Shown piece by piece: positions 22,001 through 23,720 of a stretch of DNA of 23,720 nucleotides. Source of the stretch: Physocladia obscura (lineage: Eukaryota; Chytridiomycota; Chytridiomycetes; Chytridiales; Chytriomycetaceae); the NCBI GenBank assembly GCA_027596945.1, contig JADGJH010000242.1:1-23720 (forward strand). The letters run 5' to 3'. The position numbers and the translations under genes are program-made. The notes below the pieces were generated by a model, which was not told the origin of the DNA, made no database searches, and was given only the letters and a program-made list of their open reading frames with translations. Within the stretch, counting starts at the first letter, position 1; the number at the start of each line of letters is the position of its first letter.

Positions 22001-23575
22001 CTAGTATATTCGTTGTATTAAACCCAATATTACCAAAGCTCCATTTGAATTTGACGGTGCCATGGTATTATCGCAATTGCAAGCTTGTGGAGTTCTCGAA
22101 ACTATCAAAATCAGCAATGCGGGATATCCAAACAAACTCGAATACAACCAATTCGCTGCGCGATACTGTATTTTGGTCAGCTCTGAGTACTGGGAGATGG
22201 AAAACAAGGCCGAATTGACGCGTTTGATTGTAGAAAATGTGTTGAATGATGCTGAGAAATATCAGTTTGGCAAAACAAAAGTTTTTTTCAAAAGCGGGCA
22301 GGTTGTTATCTTTGCGTACGTTTTTCACTTGTGGTCTCAAAAAAAAAAAAAAACTCCCAGATTGCTTTTTTCGAAAACCGACGTAAAGACCGACTATCAT
22401 TTTTGGTCGTTTTCTGTCAAAAGAACGTCAAGCGAAATATTCAGCGAAGGCGATTCTTGCGTCTCCAAGAGGGAATATCGATACTACATTTGGCGATTCG
22501 TGGTTACTTAGCACGTAAACGACTTCAAGAAAGAAAAACCCAAGAGGAACTAGCTCGAATCGAAAACGAGCGCAAAGAGGTTGAAATCGCTGCTGTTGTT
22601 ACGATCCAGAGTATCAGTCGCGGTTTCTTAACTAGACGACAGTATAAAGAAACGATCAAGACTATGGTTGTAGTGCAGAATTGTGTTCGTGCTGTGATCG
22701 CAAAGAGAAAACTCGAGACTGCAAGAAAGGAAAGAGACGAGATCAATATCCAACAACAGCAAGCTCTGGTATTAGCACACATACAGGAGCAACAAGTCAA
22801 AGCCAAGCAACAAGCGTTGAAGCTAACACAGGCAGAAAAAGTCAAAGCCATGCAAATGTTGACACAGGCGCAACAAACCAAAGAAAACCAAACGAGAGCC
22901 GAGAAAGAGGAAATCAAAACGGCAAAGACCAAGTCAGCTTCAATTTTTCCTCCTCAGCAAATTGTGGCAGATTTATCAAGCAAACGGAGCTCTTATGCAC
23001 TAGAAGCCAAAATCATTTCCTTATCTCAGACTCTTGGATCCAAAGTCGAGGCTTTTAACGAATTGCAAACCGAAGCAGTAAAATACAAGAACCAACTCGA
23101 ATCCTACAAGGCAAAATACAAGGAGGCAACTAAATCTATTACAACACTCAAAAAGGAGATTGTTGTACTCAAAGCCGAACGCGACGCGTACAAGGAAGAA
23201 CGCGATCGAATGGCACAAATTCTCAATGATGCACTTAAAGAAGGGCTTGAACCAATTGTGTTTGATGAATTGCCAGACCAGTTGCCAATTGTGAATGGGG
23301 CATTCCGAATTTCGACATTCAGTTTACAGAAACCAACGATTTCTTTATCGTCACCCCCGCCAGCTTACGACAGTGAAGGCGAAGAGGGCAATTTGGCTTC
23401 GTCGCTACATACTGAAAATGAAAGCCTGAAACGGATGCTGACATCAATGAAGCGGTTGTCTGTTCTACCTCCGCCAACAAATCAGCGTTTTACAGTGAGG
23501 TCCAAAAAATCAATTTATGAGCAAGATTTTATGGCTGACGCTGACCGAGCATCTTCTTCAAGCATGGTGTACTGA
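19071..23575 (+). CDS. Class V-type myosin heavy chain without visible DIL tail (myosin B)
   Basis: A paralogue of the myosin at 8896-14888. Exons: 19071-19130, 19208-19218 (11-nt microexon), 19291-19393, 19462-19542, 19593-19633, 19686-19854, 19918-20136, 20201-20568, 20621-20872, 20919-21020, 21074-21950, 22005-22301, 22361-23575. The total is 3795 nt, 1264 aa. The motor has GESGAGKT (178-185), NNNSSRFGK (switch I), DIYGF (switch II, ending at residue 470) and Glu at the TEDS position. A roughly 93-residue Ser/Gly-rich insert (about 561-656) sits where loop 3 lies, between DEESRLPNGTDANF and KPRFG. The neck has IQ motifs (e.g. AVVTIQSISRGFLTRRQY), a Gln/Lys-rich helix of about 70 residues absent from A, and a coiled coil. 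After KSIYEQDF the frame ends with TGA at 23573. A GTGTAC at 23567 could be a splice donor leading to exons beyond the window, so the true C-terminus is uncertain. Confidence 0.9.
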
Positions 23576-23720
23576 AAGGAGGCTGTGTTTTTTTTCTACA
23601 TTTTCTGTCTCTCTCTTTTTTTTTTTTTTTTGGTTTGAAAATTTAAAATAGAATTTTTAGGTTTTTTTTATTTTTTTAAAAGGGGGGCACAAATTTTTGA
23701 CATTTTATTTTAAATTTTTT
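23576..23720. other. 3' flank of myosin B to window end
   Basis: Pyrimidine-rich, with long T runs (about 23618-23632 and 23664-23677). It is either the 3' UTR of myosin B or the start of an intron if the gene continues. No coding frame resembling a DIL tail is present in these 145 bases. Confidence 0.5.

Noticed and set aside
22525..22932. 135-codon Cys/Ser-rich minus-strand frame
   Set aside because: It is the antisense shadow of the Gln/Lys-rich helix of myosin B.

Overview
This is a eukaryotic window: intron-rich, AT-rich, with short spliceosomal introns (mostly about 45-70 nt, GT...AG). It most resembles an early-diverging, chytrid-type fungus. That placement is inferred from a fungal-style class V myosin with a dilute (DIL) tail, very intron-dense genes, and relics of DDE_3 Tc1/mariner-like transposons. 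I cannot name a species.

Layout from left to right. Positions 1-2250 are gene-poor and repeat-rich. They hold a 3-copy minisatellite, a small relic of a Tc1/mariner-type transposase, and a 764-bp foldback element with about 268-bp inverted arms flanked by an 8-bp direct duplication. Positions 2251-5354 (minus strand) carry MCM5, a subunit of the MCM2-7 replicative helicase, in 17 exons (722 aa). Positions 5355-8895 are an AT-rich intergenic region with a decayed DDE_3 transposase and copies of a short dispersed repeat. Positions 8896-14888 (minus strand) encode a complete class V myosin (18 exons, 1684 aa: motor, IQ motifs, coiled coil, DIL tail), called myosin A here. A 158-bp divergent promoter separates it from a plus-strand gene at 15047-18978 for a membrane-anchored protein with about six C2 domains (6 exons, 1219 aa). 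Only 92 bp further on, positions 19071-23575 (plus strand) encode a second class V-type myosin, myosin B (13 exons, 1264 aa). It is a clear paralogue of A but has no DIL tail inside the window.

All four gene models were assembled by hand from splice signals, reading-frame continuity and family alignment remembered from known proteins. All four total coding lengths are multiples of three. The two myosins share 11 intron positions, including an 11-nt microexon, so they come from one duplicated gene.

The most interesting region is 8.9-23.6 kb: two diverged myosin V paralogues facing away from each other around a multi-C2 membrane protein. Myosin B has a roughly 93-residue Ser/Gly-rich insert with repeated Arg-Ser-Ser motifs in the actin-binding loop 3 region of the motor, and its tail ends early. 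A functional link (a C2 protein as membrane receptor or partner for a myosin) is only suggested by the arrangement.
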